From Georgenia sp. TF02-10 (lineage in GTDB: Bacteria; Actinomycetota; Actinomycetes; Actinomycetales; Actinomycetaceae), in contig NZ_CP094289.1 in the NCBI RefSeq assembly GCF_022759505.1, forward strand, positions 3,844,001 to 3,908,000: a stretch of 64,000 nucleotides of DNA, given 5' to 3'. Shown here piece by piece: positions 6,565 to 14,881 of this stretch (positions are counted from its first letter, which is position 1; every line of letters starts with the position of its first letter). The translations under genes and the position numbers were made by a program. The notes under the pieces were generated by a model that searched no databases, was not told the origin of the DNA, and saw only the letters and a list, made by a program, of their open reading frames with translations.

Positions 6565-8940
6565 CTACGGGAAGAACCCGTGCTCGTATCGCGCCCGCGG
6601 CTCCAGGCCCGGCGGCTGGGAGGGCTCGGGCAGCAGCGGCTTGCGCGGGCGCAGCCGGCGGGTGACCGGCTGCTCCGGGACGAGGGTGATCAGCTCGTCG
6701 TAGAGCCGGACGGTGACCGGCCCGTCGGCGCCCGGGTCGTCGCCGTCGTCGAGCAGGGTGCAGCGCACCCGGCCGGCCCGGATCTCCACCGCCAGCCGGT
6801 GCCCCCGCCACCGCAGCCGGAACGCGAGCCGGGTCAGGTCCGGCGGCAGGGCCGGGGCCAGCCGGAGCTCCTCCTTGACCCGGCGCAGCCCGCCCAGCCC
6901 CTCGACCAGCGCGGTCCACGTCCCGGCGAGGGAGGCGATGTGCAGGCCGTGCCGGGTGTTGCGCTGCAGGTCGCGCAGGTCCACCAGGGCGGCCTCGTGC
7001 AGGTAGTCGTGGGCCAGGCGCAGGTGCCCCACCTCCGCGCAGACCACCGCCTGGGTGCAGGCCGAGAGGGAGGAGTCCCGCACCGTCCGGGGCTCGTAGT
7101 AGTCCAGGTTGCGGGCCTTCTGCTCCTCGGTGAAGGCGTCCGGGAACCAGTGCATGGCCAGCACGAGGTCGGCCTGCTTGACCACCTGCCGGCGGTACAG
7201 CAGGGCGTAGGGGGCGTTGAGCATCAGCGGGTAGTCGTTCTCGCCGGTGAAGTCCCACTCCCCGTACCGGGTGAAGTTGGTGGACTGGGGGTGCACGCCG
7301 AGCTCGGCGTCGTAGGGGATGTGCACCGCCCCGGCCGCGCCGAGCCAGGCCGCCAGCTCGGTGTCGGTCACCCCCAGCGCCCGGGCCCGCTCGGGGTGCC
7401 GCCCGCAGGCCTCCGCGGCCGCCTGCAGGTTCCGGGCGGCCATCAGGTTGGTGAAGACGTTGTCCTCCACGACGGCGGTGTACTCGTCCGGCCCGGTGAC
7501 CCCGTCCAGGTGCCACTGGCCGTGCCGGTCGTGGTGGCCCAGCCGCAGCCACAGCCGCGCGGTCTCCACCAGCACCTCCAGCCCGTGCTCCTCCTCGAGG
7601 TCCGTCTTGCCGGTGACCGTCCGGTAATCCTCGAAGGCGCGGGCGATGTCGGCGTTGATGTGGAACGCTGCGGTGCCCGCCGGCCAGTACGCCGAGGTCT
7701 CGTCCCCGTCGACGGTGCGCCATGGGAACGCCGCGCCGGCCAGGTCCAGGGTGCGGGCCCGCTCCCGGGCGCGGTCCAGCGTGCTGGCCCGCCACCGCAG
7801 GGCGTGCGCGGCCGCGTCCGGGGCGGTGTGCGTCAGGACCGGCAGGACGAAGCCCTCGATGTCCCAGAAGGTGTGCCCGCTGTACCCGGTGCCGGTCAGG
7901 CCCTTCGCGCCGATCGCCCGCCCCTCGGTCCGGGCCCCGGCCTGCAGGACGTGGAACAGCGCGAACCGCACCGCCTGCTGGATGACCGGGTCGCCGTCGA
8001 CCTGCACGTCCGCCGCTGCCCAGAAGTCCCTCAGGTACTCCTCCTGGCTGCGGCGCAGCAGGTCCCAGCCGGCGTACCGGGCACCGGTGAGGGCGGCGGC
8101 CACCTGGTCCCGCAGCGCCTCGGTGCTGCGGGTGGAGGACCACCCGTAGCCCAGGTACTTCACCACCCGGAGCTTCTCCCCGGGCTGCAGCACGGTGACC
8201 ACGGTGGTCCGGGCCCAGTCCTCCCTGGCCTCGTGCTCGGCGTCGTACTGGGCGTCGCACTCGATGTCGTGGTCCATCCCGGCGGCCAGCTTCAGGCCGC
8301 TGCGCCGGGTCTGGTGCAGCAGGATCGCCCCGGCCTGCTCCACGTCCTGGGAGAGGGCGACGAGGGGGTCGTCGAGGGCCTCGGCCACCCGGGGGTCGTC
8401 GCTCTCCACCTCCGGCGGGGCCTCGTTGGTGACCAGCTCGGACTGCAGCAGGATCCGGGTCCGCTCCACCGCCTCGACCACGTAGGCGATGGCGACGACC
8501 GCCCGCTGGGCGAAGGAGACCAGGCGGGTGGACCGGACCCGGATGGGCTTGCCGGCCGGGGAGACCCACTCCAGCTCCCGGTGCAGGGTGCCGGCCCGGA
8601 AGTCCAGGACCCGCTCGTGGGAGCGGAGGGTGCCGTACCGCACGTCCAGCGGCTCGTCGTCGACGAAGAGCCGGATGAGCTTGCCGTTGGTGACGTTGAC
8701 GATGGTCTGCCCGGCCTCGGGGTAGCCGTACCCGCCCTCCGGGTAGGGCAGCGGGTGGTACTCGAAGAAGCCGGAGAGGTAGGTGCCCTGGGTGTAGTGC
8801 GGCTCGCCCTCGTCGAGGTTGCCGCGCACGCCCACGTGCCCGTTGGACAGCGCGAACAGGGACTCGGTCTGCCCCAGCCGGTCCAGGTCCAGCGTGGGCT
8901 CGCGCAGGCACCACGGGTCCACCGGCAGCCGCTCGGTCAC
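6565..8940 (-). CDS. Glycoside hydrolase family 65 disaccharide phosphorylase
   Basis: A 791-residue GH65 enzyme. Family members cleave maltose, trehalose, kojibiose or similar alpha-glucosides with phosphate, releasing beta-glucose 1-phosphate. The N-terminal beta-sandwich begins FALSNGHVGVRGNLDEGEPH. The (alpha/alpha)6 barrel contains HTFWDIEGFVLPVL and the catalytic acid Glu486 in GVTGPDEYTAV; the phosphate-contact block TRHGLHIASLAGTW is present. The exact disaccharide cannot be read from sequence. The GTG start at 8940 lies inside a 23-base tandem duplication that supplies its ribosome site. The beta-phosphoglucomutase-like gene directly upstream would convert its product to glucose 6-phosphate. 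Confidence 0.93.
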   Translation of the reverse strand: MTERLPVDPWCLREPTLDLDRLGQTESLFALSNGHVGVRGNLDEGEPHYTQGTYLSGFFEYHPLPYPEGGYGYPEAGQTIVNVTNGKLIRLFVDDEPLDVRYGTLRSHERVLDFRAGTLHRELEWVSPAGKPIRVRSTRLVSFAQRAVVAIAYVVEAVERTRILLQSELVTNEAPPEVESDDPRVAEALDDPLVALSQDVEQAGAILLHQTRRSGLKLAAGMDHDIECDAQYDAEHEAREDWARTTVVTVLQPGEKLRVVKYLGYGWSSTRSTEALRDQVAAALTGARYAGWDLLRRSQEEYLRDFWAAADVQVDGDPVIQQAVRFALFHVLQAGARTEGRAIGAKGLTGTGYSGHTFWDIEGFVLPVLTHTAPDAAAHALRWRASTLDRARERARTLDLAGAAFPWRTVDGDETSAYWPAGTAAFHINADIARAFEDYRTVTGKTDLEEEHGLEVLVETARLWLRLGHHDRHGQWHLDGVTGPDEYTAVVEDNVFTNLMAARNLQAAAEACGRHPERARALGVTDTELAAWLGAAGAVHIPYDAELGVHPQSTNFTRYGEWDFTGENDYPLMLNAPYALLYRRQVVKQADLVLAMHWFPDAFTEEQKARNLDYYEPRTVRDSSLSACTQAVVCAEVGHLRLAHDYLHEAALVDLRDLQRNTRHGLHIASLAGTWTALVEGLGGLRRVKEELRLAPALPPDLTRLAFRLRWRGHRLAVEIRAGRVRCTLLDDGDDPGADGPVTVRLYDELITLVPEQPVTRRLRPRKPLLPEPSQPPGLEPRARYEHGFFP

Positions 8941-8982
8941 AGCAGGTCCTCCAGGTCGCTCACAGCAGCTCCTCCAGGTCGC
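8937..8982 (-). repeat. 23-base tandem duplication at the HAD/GH65 gene junction
   Basis: Bases 8937-8959 repeat 8960-8982 with a single mismatch. Read on the minus strand, the first copy encodes the last codons and TGA of the HAD gene (DLEELL-stop). The second copy supplies the GGAGG ribosome site and the GTGA start of GH65. Confidence 0.85.
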
Positions 8983-9694
8983 GGACGACGACGTCGGCCC
9001 CGTCCGCGCGCAGCGCACCGGCCTGGCCGAGCCGGTCCACCCCGACGACGAACCCGAAGCCGCCGGCCCGCCCGGCCGCGACGCCGGCCAGGGCGTCCTC
9101 GAAGACGGCCGCCCGTGGCGGGTCCACCCCGAGGCGCCGGGCGCCCTCGAGGAAGGTGTCCGGGGCGGGCTTGCCGCGCAGCCCGTGGGCGCGGACGTCG
9201 GTGCCGTCGACGACGGCGGCGAAGCTCGCCGCCAGGCCGGTGACGTCCAGCACCAGGCGGGTGTTCGCCGAGGAGGACACCACGGCGCGGGCCAGGCCGG
9301 CCGCCTCGGCGGCGCGCAGGTAGGCCCGGCTGCCGTCGTAGACCGCCACCCCGCGCTCGCGGATGAGGCGGAGCAGGAGCTCGTTCTTGCGGTTGCCGAG
9401 ACCGGCGACGGTCTGCGCGCCGGGCGGGTCGGCGGGGTCGCCGTCGGGCAGGACGATGCCGCGGCTGGCCAGGAAGTCCCGCACGCCGTCGTAGCGGGGC
9501 TTGCCGTCGACGTGGGCGGCGTAGTCGGCGACCGGGTCGAAGGGCACGAACGGCTCGCCGGTGGCGGCCGCGCGGGTGCGGAGGTAGTCGTCGAAGGCCT
9601 GGGCCCAGGCGGCCCGGTGCACGTCGGCGGTCCGGGTGAGGACGCCGTCGAGGTCGAACAGGCAGGCCGTGATGCCCGGGGGTAGTCCCAGCAC
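8960..9694 (-). CDS. pgmB: Beta-phosphoglucomutase-family HAD hydrolase
   Basis: A 244-residue haloacid-dehalogenase enzyme that likely interconverts beta-glucose 1-phosphate and glucose 6-phosphate in the cytosol. Motif I is FDLDGVLT, with nucleophile and acid/base aspartates in DxD; motif II lies in VVSSSANT; motif III lysine is in [12 protein letters not shown]; the metal-binding acidic pair is in [14 protein letters not shown]. The cap domain falls at about residues 30-110. The GTG at 9694 follows GAGAGGAG. Its position before GH65 supports a phosphorolytic disaccharide route, although this subgroup also contains enzymes of uncertain substrate. Confidence 0.88.
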   Translation of the reverse strand: MLGLPPGITACLFDLDGVLTRTADVHRAAWAQAFDDYLRTRAAATGEPFVPFDPVADYAAHVDGKPRYDGVRDFLASRGIVLPDGDPADPPGAQTVAGLGNRKNELLLRLIRERGVAVYDGSRAYLRAAEAAGLARAVVSSSANTRLVLDVTGLAASFAAVVDGTDVRAHGLRGKPAPDTFLEGARRLGVDPPRAAVFEDALAGVAAGRAGGFGFVVGVDRLGQAGALRADGADVVVRDLEELL

Positions 9695-9788
9695 GCAGGC
9701 TCCTCTCTGATGGTGCGCGGGTGACGACGCCGGTCAGCCTCGCCGAGCGGCGGACCGGCCGCACGCCGCCCGCCGTCTCCGGGCCCGG

Positions 9789-10109
9789 CTACTCGCGGTT
9801 CACGGCGGTGAGCAGGACGACGGCGTCGTCCACGGCGACGAGCCCGTGCCGGGCCTGCGGCACCGGCTCCAGCGCGCCGGCGCCGAGCACGACGTCGCTG
9901 TCCGTCCCGGTCAAGCGGACCCGGCCGTGCAGGACCTGCACGGTCGCGGCCGGCGGGGTGTTGTGCTCCTCCATCTCCTCCCCGGCGAGGAGGGCGATGA
10001 CCGTCTGCCGCAGCGGCCCGTCGTGGATGACGCGCAGGGCGCTGCGGCGCCGGGGCGCGGCGGCGGCCGCGGTGAGGTGCTCGGTGACCAGGGTGGGGAG
10101 CTCGGGCAT
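9789..10109 (-). CDS. Small cupin-domain protein
   Basis: A 106-residue single-domain cupin. The segment EEHNTPPAATVQVLHGRVRL is cupin motif 1 and ALEPVPQARHGLVAVDDAVV is motif 2. Some metal-binding histidines are retained (EEHN and ARHGL), so metal binding is possible. Such short cupins are often called quercetinase- or LuxR-associated proteins without proof. ATG 10109 follows GAAAGG; an in-frame upstream extension lacks a ribosome site. It is transcribed with the HAD and GH65 genes, about 95 bases upstream of the HAD start. Confidence 0.75.
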   Translation of the reverse strand: MPELPTLVTEHLTAAAAAPRRRSALRVIHDGPLRQTVIALLAGEEMEEHNTPPAATVQVLHGRVRLTGTDSDVVLGAGALEPVPQARHGLVAVDDAVVLLTAVNRE

Positions 10110-10191
10110 GGGAACCTTTCGACGGCGCTCCCCGCAGGATGGCACCGGTGCGCCGGGCCGGCACGCGCGACACGGCGGGCGGTGGCCCCGG

Positions 10192-11208
10192 TCAGCCGCT
10201 CCCCTGGACGAACGCCACCAGCAGGACGGCCGTCACGGCGACGAACGGCAGCGACAGCAGGGCGTGCCACCACCGGTAGTCCACCATCACGGCGGCGAAC
10301 TCGCGCAGGAAGGCGCTCGGCACGAAGTAGCGGGCGGTCCGCGCGCCGACGACCTGGATGTCGCTGCCCAGGCGGCGGGCCAGCAGCGCGGTGCGCAGGA
10401 CGTGGTAGTCGCTGGTGACCGCCAGGGTGGGGCCTACCCGGCCGGCCCGGGCCTGCACCTGCTGCGCCAGGACGAGGTTCTCCCGGGTGTTGCGGGCCTG
10501 CGTCTCGGGCCGGACGTCCTCGGGTGCGGCGCCGTGCTGGACCAGGTAGCGGCCCATCAGCCCACCCTCGGAGTGGATCTCGTCCGCCCCCTGCCCACCG
10601 GTCGGGATCAGCAGCGGCGCCGGCCCCACCGCCCGGACGTCCTGGTAGATCCCGAGCGCCTTGTCCAGCCGGCTGCGCAGCAGCGGCGGCACCCGGTCCC
10701 CCACCACCCGCGAGCCGAGCACGATGAGCACCGCCGGCCGGAGGTCCTGCTCGGTGGTGCGCCGGTAGGCCAGCGACCCGACGAGGTAGACGACGAACGC
10801 GACCCCCAGGTAGCTGGCGAGGAAGAACAGCACGACGGCGGCGACGAACGCGCCGCCGCTGCCCATGAGCACCAGCGCGACGATGAGCAGCGGGACCAGC
10901 GCCACCGCGGCGCCGGCGAGCAGCGAGAGCAGGTTCCCCAGGCTGCGGCCCTCCAGCCGGAGCATGGTGATGCCGTTGGCGATCAGGAACGCCGCCAGGA
11001 CCAGCACCGCCAGCGGGGTCAGCGCGAGGACGACGAGGACCGCCCACTCCAGCTGCGGGACCGACCGGGACAGCACGTCGAGCACCCCGACCAGGGCGAA
11101 CCAGGCGGCCGCGACCAGCAGCACCCCGTTGCGCAGCAGCCGGCGGTCCTTGCTGCGGTAGTAGAGGTACCCGCTCGCCAGCAGCGCCGCCATCACCAGG
11201 TTCCCCAC
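10192..11208 (-). CDS. YdcF-like (DUF218) membrane protein
   Basis: A 338-residue protein with about five N-terminal transmembrane segments (residues 1-175), then a DUF218/YdcF domain (VLIVLGSRVVGD, IPTGGQGADE, SEGGLMGRYLVQHG, RNTRENLVLAQQ, VTSDYHVLRTALLARRLG) and a last helix near the C-terminus. Relatives include SanA and YdcF, implicated in envelope and peptidoglycan functions, but the reaction is unknown. GTG 11208 is preferred because TACGCT lies exactly six bases upstream on the minus strand, as in other leaderless genes here. A longer frame runs into the hairpin at 11365-11430, which argues against an earlier start. Confidence 0.82.
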   Translation of the reverse strand: MGNLVMAALLASGYLYYRSKDRRLLRNGVLLVAAAWFALVGVLDVLSRSVPQLEWAVLVVLALTPLAVLVLAAFLIANGITMLRLEGRSLGNLLSLLAGAAVALVPLLIVALVLMGSGGAFVAAVVLFFLASYLGVAFVVYLVGSLAYRRTTEQDLRPAVLIVLGSRVVGDRVPPLLRSRLDKALGIYQDVRAVGPAPLLIPTGGQGADEIHSEGGLMGRYLVQHGAAPEDVRPETQARNTRENLVLAQQVQARAGRVGPTLAVTSDYHVLRTALLARRLGSDIQVVGARTARYFVPSAFLREFAAVMVDYRWWHALLSLPFVAVTAVLLVAFVQGSG

Positions 11209-11214
11209 CGCGGC

Positions 11215-11220
11215 AGCGTA
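11215..11220 (-). promoter_or_regulatory. Likely -10 box (TACGCT) for a leaderless start
   Basis: On the minus strand TACGCT is followed by six bases and then the GTG of the YdcF-like gene. No Shine-Dalgarno sequence is present. I saw no clear -35. Confidence 0.45.
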
Positions 11221-11364
11221 CGGTCCGCGCCCCGCCGGGCGGCGTCGCGGGCCAGCGTTCCGGCCAGCGGGCGCGCCCGCGGCCATCCCGGGCCACCGTC
11301 TCTGGCTGCCAGCCCGGGCGGGCCGTCCCAGGCCCCGGGCAGTCCGGTGAGGAAGCCGCTCGTT

Positions 11365-11430
11365 CATCCTGTGTAGTCGTTGAAGCGCTTTCCCAGCGAC
11401 GGGAAAGCGCTTCAACGACTACACAGGATG
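11365..11430. repeat. Perfect 30-bp inverted repeat with LacI-operator-like cores
   Basis: Bases 11365-11394 and 11401-11430 are exact reverse complements around a six-base loop. Each arm contains a GAAGCGCTTTC/GAAAGCGCTTC core, very similar to operators of LacI-family regulators. It lies in the 334-base gap between the divergent YdcF-like and VOC genes, which shows nothing else of note. It could be a double operator, or a strong transcription-stopping hairpin. Confidence 0.75.
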
Positions 11431-11542
11431 CGCTCGACCGCCGCGGTGAGGCTCGGCTGCGCAGCCTCCCGAATACGTCCGGCAACCCTGCCCCGCCGTA
11501 CCCCGCGTGCACAGCGCAGAGGCGGACGGTAGGAAGGTCGGC

Positions 11543-11926
11543 ATGACCGCCTCGATCAGCGCCATCGCCATCGACGCCCGGGACCCGCGCCGGGTGGCCG
11601 AGTTCTGGGCCGCCGCCCTGGGCTGGGAGGTGCGGGAGGAGGACGAGTCGGGGGTCGGCATCGGCCCGGCCGACGGCGGCGCCGGCATCGACGTCCTGGC
11701 CGTCCCCGAGCCGAAGACCGTGAAGAACCGCCTGCACCTGGACCTGCGGGCGGACGGCTCGACCCAGGCCGCGGAGGTGGACCGGCTGCTCGGCCTCGGG
11801 GCCCGGCGGGCCGACGTCGGGCAGGGCCCGGACGTGAGCTGGGTGGTGCTGGCCGACCCCGAGGGCAACGAGTTCTGCGTGCTGTCCCGCTCGGTGCAGG
11901 ACGTCGCTGCGGAGGAGGCCGGGTGA
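11543..11926 (+). CDS. VOC superfamily (glyoxalase-like) protein
   Basis: A 127-residue protein of the vicinal-oxygen-chelate superfamily, Glyoxalase_6 type. The N-terminal half has IDARDPRRVAEFWAAALGW, and the second half has LHLDLRAD and ends WVVLADPEGNEFCVLS, the family's typical closing strand with a metal-site glutamate. ATG 11543 was chosen over an in-frame upstream ATG (11507) because AGGAAGG at 11531-11537 sits just before it. The substrate is unknown; members include dioxygenases, lyases and antibiotic-resistance proteins. Confidence 0.85.
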   Translation: MTASISAIAIDARDPRRVAEFWAAALGWEVREEDESGVGIGPADGGAGIDVLAVPEPKTVKNRLHLDLRADGSTQAAEVDRLLGLGARRADVGQGPDVSWVVLADPEGNEFCVLSRSVQDVAAEEAG

Positions 11927-11934
11927 GCCCGCAC

Positions 11935-12024
11935 CCCTGGTGGTGGAGCCCGGGTGAGCGCGCGACCCCTGGTGGTGGAGCCCCGGTGAGCGCGCAGACC
12001 GTGGTGGGGGAGCCCCGGTGAGGG
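11935..12024 (+). repeat. Three imperfect 32-33-base tandem repeats ending in the tspO start
   Basis: Three units of the form TGGTGGTGGAGCCCCGGTGA plus a G/C tail start near 11935, 11967 and 12000. Each contains GGAG followed by a GTG. The third provides the ribosome site and GTG start of the TspO gene at 12018. Confidence 0.7.
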
Positions 12025-12518
12025 CGCGGACGCTGGCGCGGACGACGGCGGCCGCGGCGGCGACGGCGGTCGTCGGTTCGGCGGCGGCCGGCCCCGGCAG
12101 CACCTGGTACCGCAAGCTGGCGAAGCCGTCCTGGCAGCCCCCGCCGGCCGCCTTCCCGGTGGTCTGGACGGCGCTGTACGCCGACCTCGCCGTCACCTCC
12201 GCGGTCGCCCTGGAAGCGCTGGCCGACCGCGGCCGGGCCGACGGCGGCCGGACCGGCGACGGCGACCACGCACCGGCGGCCTACCGCCGGGCCCTGGCGG
12301 TGAACCTCGTCCTGAACGCCGTCTGGCCGTGGCTCTTCTTCCGGGCCCGCCGCCCCTGGCTCGCCGCCGCCGAGTGCCTGGTGCTCACCGCAAGCACGTC
12401 GGACCTGGTCCGCCGCACCGGCCGGGCCGACCGCGCCGCTGGCCGGGCGCTGGCGCCCTACGCTGCCTGGTGCGCCTTCGCGACGGCGCTCAGCACGGCG
12501 ATCGCCCGGCGGAACTGA
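12018..12518 (+). CDS. tspO: TspO/MBR family membrane protein
   Basis: A 166-residue homolog of the tryptophan-rich sensory protein/benzodiazepine-receptor family, a five-helix membrane protein that binds porphyrins and sterol-like ligands. Recognisable blocks are the WYRKLAKPSWQPP loop, FPVVWTALY, NLVLNAVWPWLFFRARRPW, and closing AAWCAFATALSTAIARRN. The family's helices are present, with a hydrophilic insertion (RADGGRTGDGDHAP) between the second and third. GTG 12018 lies in the last unit of a tandem repeat that also forms its GGAG ribosome site. Confidence 0.9.
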   Translation: MRARTLARTTAAAAATAVVGSAAAGPGSTWYRKLAKPSWQPPPAAFPVVWTALYADLAVTSAVALEALADRGRADGGRTGDGDHAPAAYRRALAVNLVLNAVWPWLFFRARRPWLAAAECLVLTASTSDLVRRTGRADRAAGRALAPYAAWCAFATALSTAIARRN

Positions 12519-12700
12519 CACGCCCATCGCCCGGCGGGACTGACGCCGTCGCCCCCTGGGCACCGACGCCATCGCACCGGAGGAACTGACACGGCGATCG
12601 CCCGCCGGAACTGACGCGTCGCCCGAGGGGGACTCACGCCGTCGCCCGAGGGGGACTGACGCCGTCGCCGTTATGGCACTGACGCCGTCGGTCCCGCGTG
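12495..12700 (+). repeat. Decaying tandem array derived from the tspO 3' end
   Basis: The last bases of tspO (GCGATCGCCCGGCGGAACTG and its stop) recur in degenerate form through the gap to the next gene: units of roughly 30-40 bases, each with a GCCGTCGCC- or GATCGCC-like part followed by GGGACTGAC or GGAACTGAC. The units become less alike downstream. No gene is seen in this gap. Confidence 0.55.
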
Positions 12701-12713
12701 GTAGGACGGGGCA

Positions 12714-14828
12714 GTGACCGCCGACACTCCCGCCCCCGCCGACACCCCGACCCCGGCCGCCGAGCCGCCGACCCCGTTCCACGACCTCGATCGTTACGTC
12801 GCGCTGCCGCGCACCGAGGGGCTCACCCTCTCCCCCGACGGCACCCGCCTGGTGACCTCGGTGGTGACCCTGGACGACAAGCGCACCAAGTACGTCTCGG
12901 CGCTGTGGGAGGTCGACCCGGCCGGGGAGCGGCCGGCCCGCCGGCTGACCCGCTCCCGGCAGGGCGAGTCGGGGGCGGCCTTCACCCAGGCCGGGGACCT
13001 GCTGTTCACCTCCGCCCGGCCGGACCCCGCCGGCTCGGACAAGGAGGACGAGCCGCCGTCGGCGCTGTGGCTGCTGCCGGCCGACGGGGGCGAGCCCCGC
13101 GTCGTGGCCACCCGGCCGGCCGGCGTCGGCACGCCGCGCACCGCCCGCCGCGCCGACGTCGTCGTCCTCACCTCGGACGTGCTGCCCACGGCCCGCGACA
13201 CCGCCCACGACGACGAGCTGCGCGCCGCCCGCAAGGAGAAGAAGGTCGGCGCGATCCTGCACCGCGGCTACCCGGTCCGGTACTGGGACCACGACCTCGG
13301 CCCGGGCGAGCCGCACCTGCTCACCGCCCCGGTCACCGCCGACCTGGTCGCGCCGGCGGCGGGCCAGGACGAGCCCCGGCTGGAGCTGCGGGACCTCACC
13401 CCGGCCCCGGGGCCGGCGCTGCGCGAGACGTCCGCGGCGCTGTCCCCGGACGGGGCGACGGTGGTCACCACCTGGACCCGGCCCACCGGCCGCGGCGACC
13501 AGCGCACCGGGCTGGTCGCCGTCGACGTCGCCTCCGGGGAGCGCCGCACCCTGGTCGACGACGAGGCGGCGGACCTCTTCGGCCCGGTGGTGTCCCCGGA
13601 CGGCGCCTGGGTCGCCTACGGCCGCGAGACGCTCACCACCCCGGCGCGGGCCCCGCGGGTGAGCGTCGCGCTGGTCCCGCTCGCCGGCGGGCAGTGGCGC
13701 GAGCTCGCGGCCGGCTGGGACCGCTGGCCGGACGGGATCCAGTGGCTCCCCGACGGGAGCGGCCTCCTCGTGGTCGCCGACGAGGACGGCCGGGCGCCGG
13801 TGTTCCGCATCGACGTCACCACCGAGGAGGTCACTAGGGTCACCAGCGACGACGCCGCGTTCAGCGACCTGCAGGTCAGCCCGGACGGCACCGCCGCCTA
13901 CGCGCTGCGCAGCTCCTACCTCGAGCCGCCGCACCCGGTCCGCATCGACCTGGTCGCCGCCGAGCAGGGACCGGTCGGCGCCGTCGCCCTGCCCGCCCCG
14001 GCGCCGCTGCCCGACCTGCCCGGGCTGCTCACCGAGGTGGAGACCACCACCGCGGACGGCACCCGGGTCCGGGCCTGGCTCGCCGTGCCGACCGGTACGC
14101 CCGACCCCGCGCCGCTGCTGCTGTGGATCCACGGCGGGCCGCTGAGCTCGTGGAGCTCCTGGTCCTGGCGGTGGAACCCCTGGCTGCTGGTCGCCGAGGG
14201 GTACGCCGTCCTGCTGCCCGACCCGGGCCTGTCCCTCGGCTACGGGCAGGACTTCGTCCAGCGCGGCTGGGGCGCCTGGGGCGGCGCGCCGTACACCGAC
14301 CTGATGGCCATCACCGACGCCGTGTGCGCCCGGCCGGACATCGACGCCGAACGGACCGCGGCGATGGGCGGCTCCTTCGGCGGGTACATGGCCAACTGGG
14401 TGGCCGGGCACACCGACCGCTTCCGGGCCATCGTCACCCACGCCAGCCTCTGGGCGCTGGACCAGTTCGGCGCCACGACCGACGACGCCCACTACTGGGG
14501 CCGGGAGATGACCCCGGAGATGGCGCGGGAGAACTCCCCGCACCGGTTCGTGGAGCAGATCGTCACCCCGATGCTGGTCATCCACGGCGACAAGGACTAT
14601 CGCGTCCCCATCGGGGAGGGCCTGCGGCTCTGGTACGACCTGCTCAGCCGCTCCGGGCTGCCGGCCGACGAGGAGGGCCGCAGCCCGCACCGGTTCCTGT
14701 ACTTCCCGGACGAGAACCACTGGGTGCTCTCGCCCCAGCACGCCGTGCTGTGGTACCAGGTCGTCTCGGCGTACCTGGCCCGGCACGTACTCGGCGAGGA
14801 GCGGGAGCTGCCCGGCCTGCTCGGCTGA
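12714..14828 (+). CDS. S9 family serine peptidase (acylaminoacyl/prolyl oligopeptidase type)
   Basis: A 704-residue cytosolic peptidase of family S9. The N-terminal part (to about residue 430) is a beta-propeller with several LSPDG-type WD40-like repeats. The alpha/beta-hydrolase part has the oxyanion segment LLLWIHGGPLSSW, nucleophile Ser554 in GGSFGGY, Asp628 in HGDKDYRVP and His669 in DENHW, so the triad is complete. It likely releases blocked or proline-rich residues from short peptides. The GTG start has no ribosome site but has TAGGAC six bases upstream, the leaderless spacing seen elsewhere here. Confidence 0.93.
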   Translation: MTADTPAPADTPTPAAEPPTPFHDLDRYVALPRTEGLTLSPDGTRLVTSVVTLDDKRTKYVSALWEVDPAGERPARRLTRSRQGESGAAFTQAGDLLFTSARPDPAGSDKEDEPPSALWLLPADGGEPRVVATRPAGVGTPRTARRADVVVLTSDVLPTARDTAHDDELRAARKEKKVGAILHRGYPVRYWDHDLGPGEPHLLTAPVTADLVAPAAGQDEPRLELRDLTPAPGPALRETSAALSPDGATVVTTWTRPTGRGDQRTGLVAVDVASGERRTLVDDEAADLFGPVVSPDGAWVAYGRETLTTPARAPRVSVALVPLAGGQWRELAAGWDRWPDGIQWLPDGSGLLVVADEDGRAPVFRIDVTTEEVTRVTSDDAAFSDLQVSPDGTAAYALRSSYLEPPHPVRIDLVAAEQGPVGAVALPAPAPLPDLPGLLTEVETTTADGTRVRAWLAVPTGTPDPAPLLLWIHGGPLSSWSSWSWRWNPWLLVAEGYAVLLPDPGLSLGYGQDFVQRGWGAWGGAPYTDLMAITDAVCARPDIDAERTAAMGGSFGGYMANWVAGHTDRFRAIVTHASLWALDQFGATTDDAHYWGREMTPEMARENSPHRFVEQIVTPMLVIHGDKDYRVPIGEGLRLWYDLLSRSGLPADEEGRSPHRFLYFPDENHWVLSPQHAVLWYQVVSAYLARHVLGEERELPGLLG

Positions 14829-14881
14829 CCGGCCGGCGGGCAGCAGGCCACGGGCAACGGGCGAGGGAGGACAGGGATCGC

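Noticed and set aside
5453-8914. A minus-strand open frame of about 1150 codons overlapping LMF and GH65
   Set aside because: It is out of frame with GH65, covers convergent genes and reads as low-complexity Gly/Ala/Arg; a GC shadow.
11209-11415. An N-terminal extension of the YdcF-like protein into the inverted repeat
   Set aside because: The extra residues are Arg/Pro-rich, pass through a 30-bp hairpin, and lack a ribosome site. The GTG at 11208 has a well-spaced -10 box.
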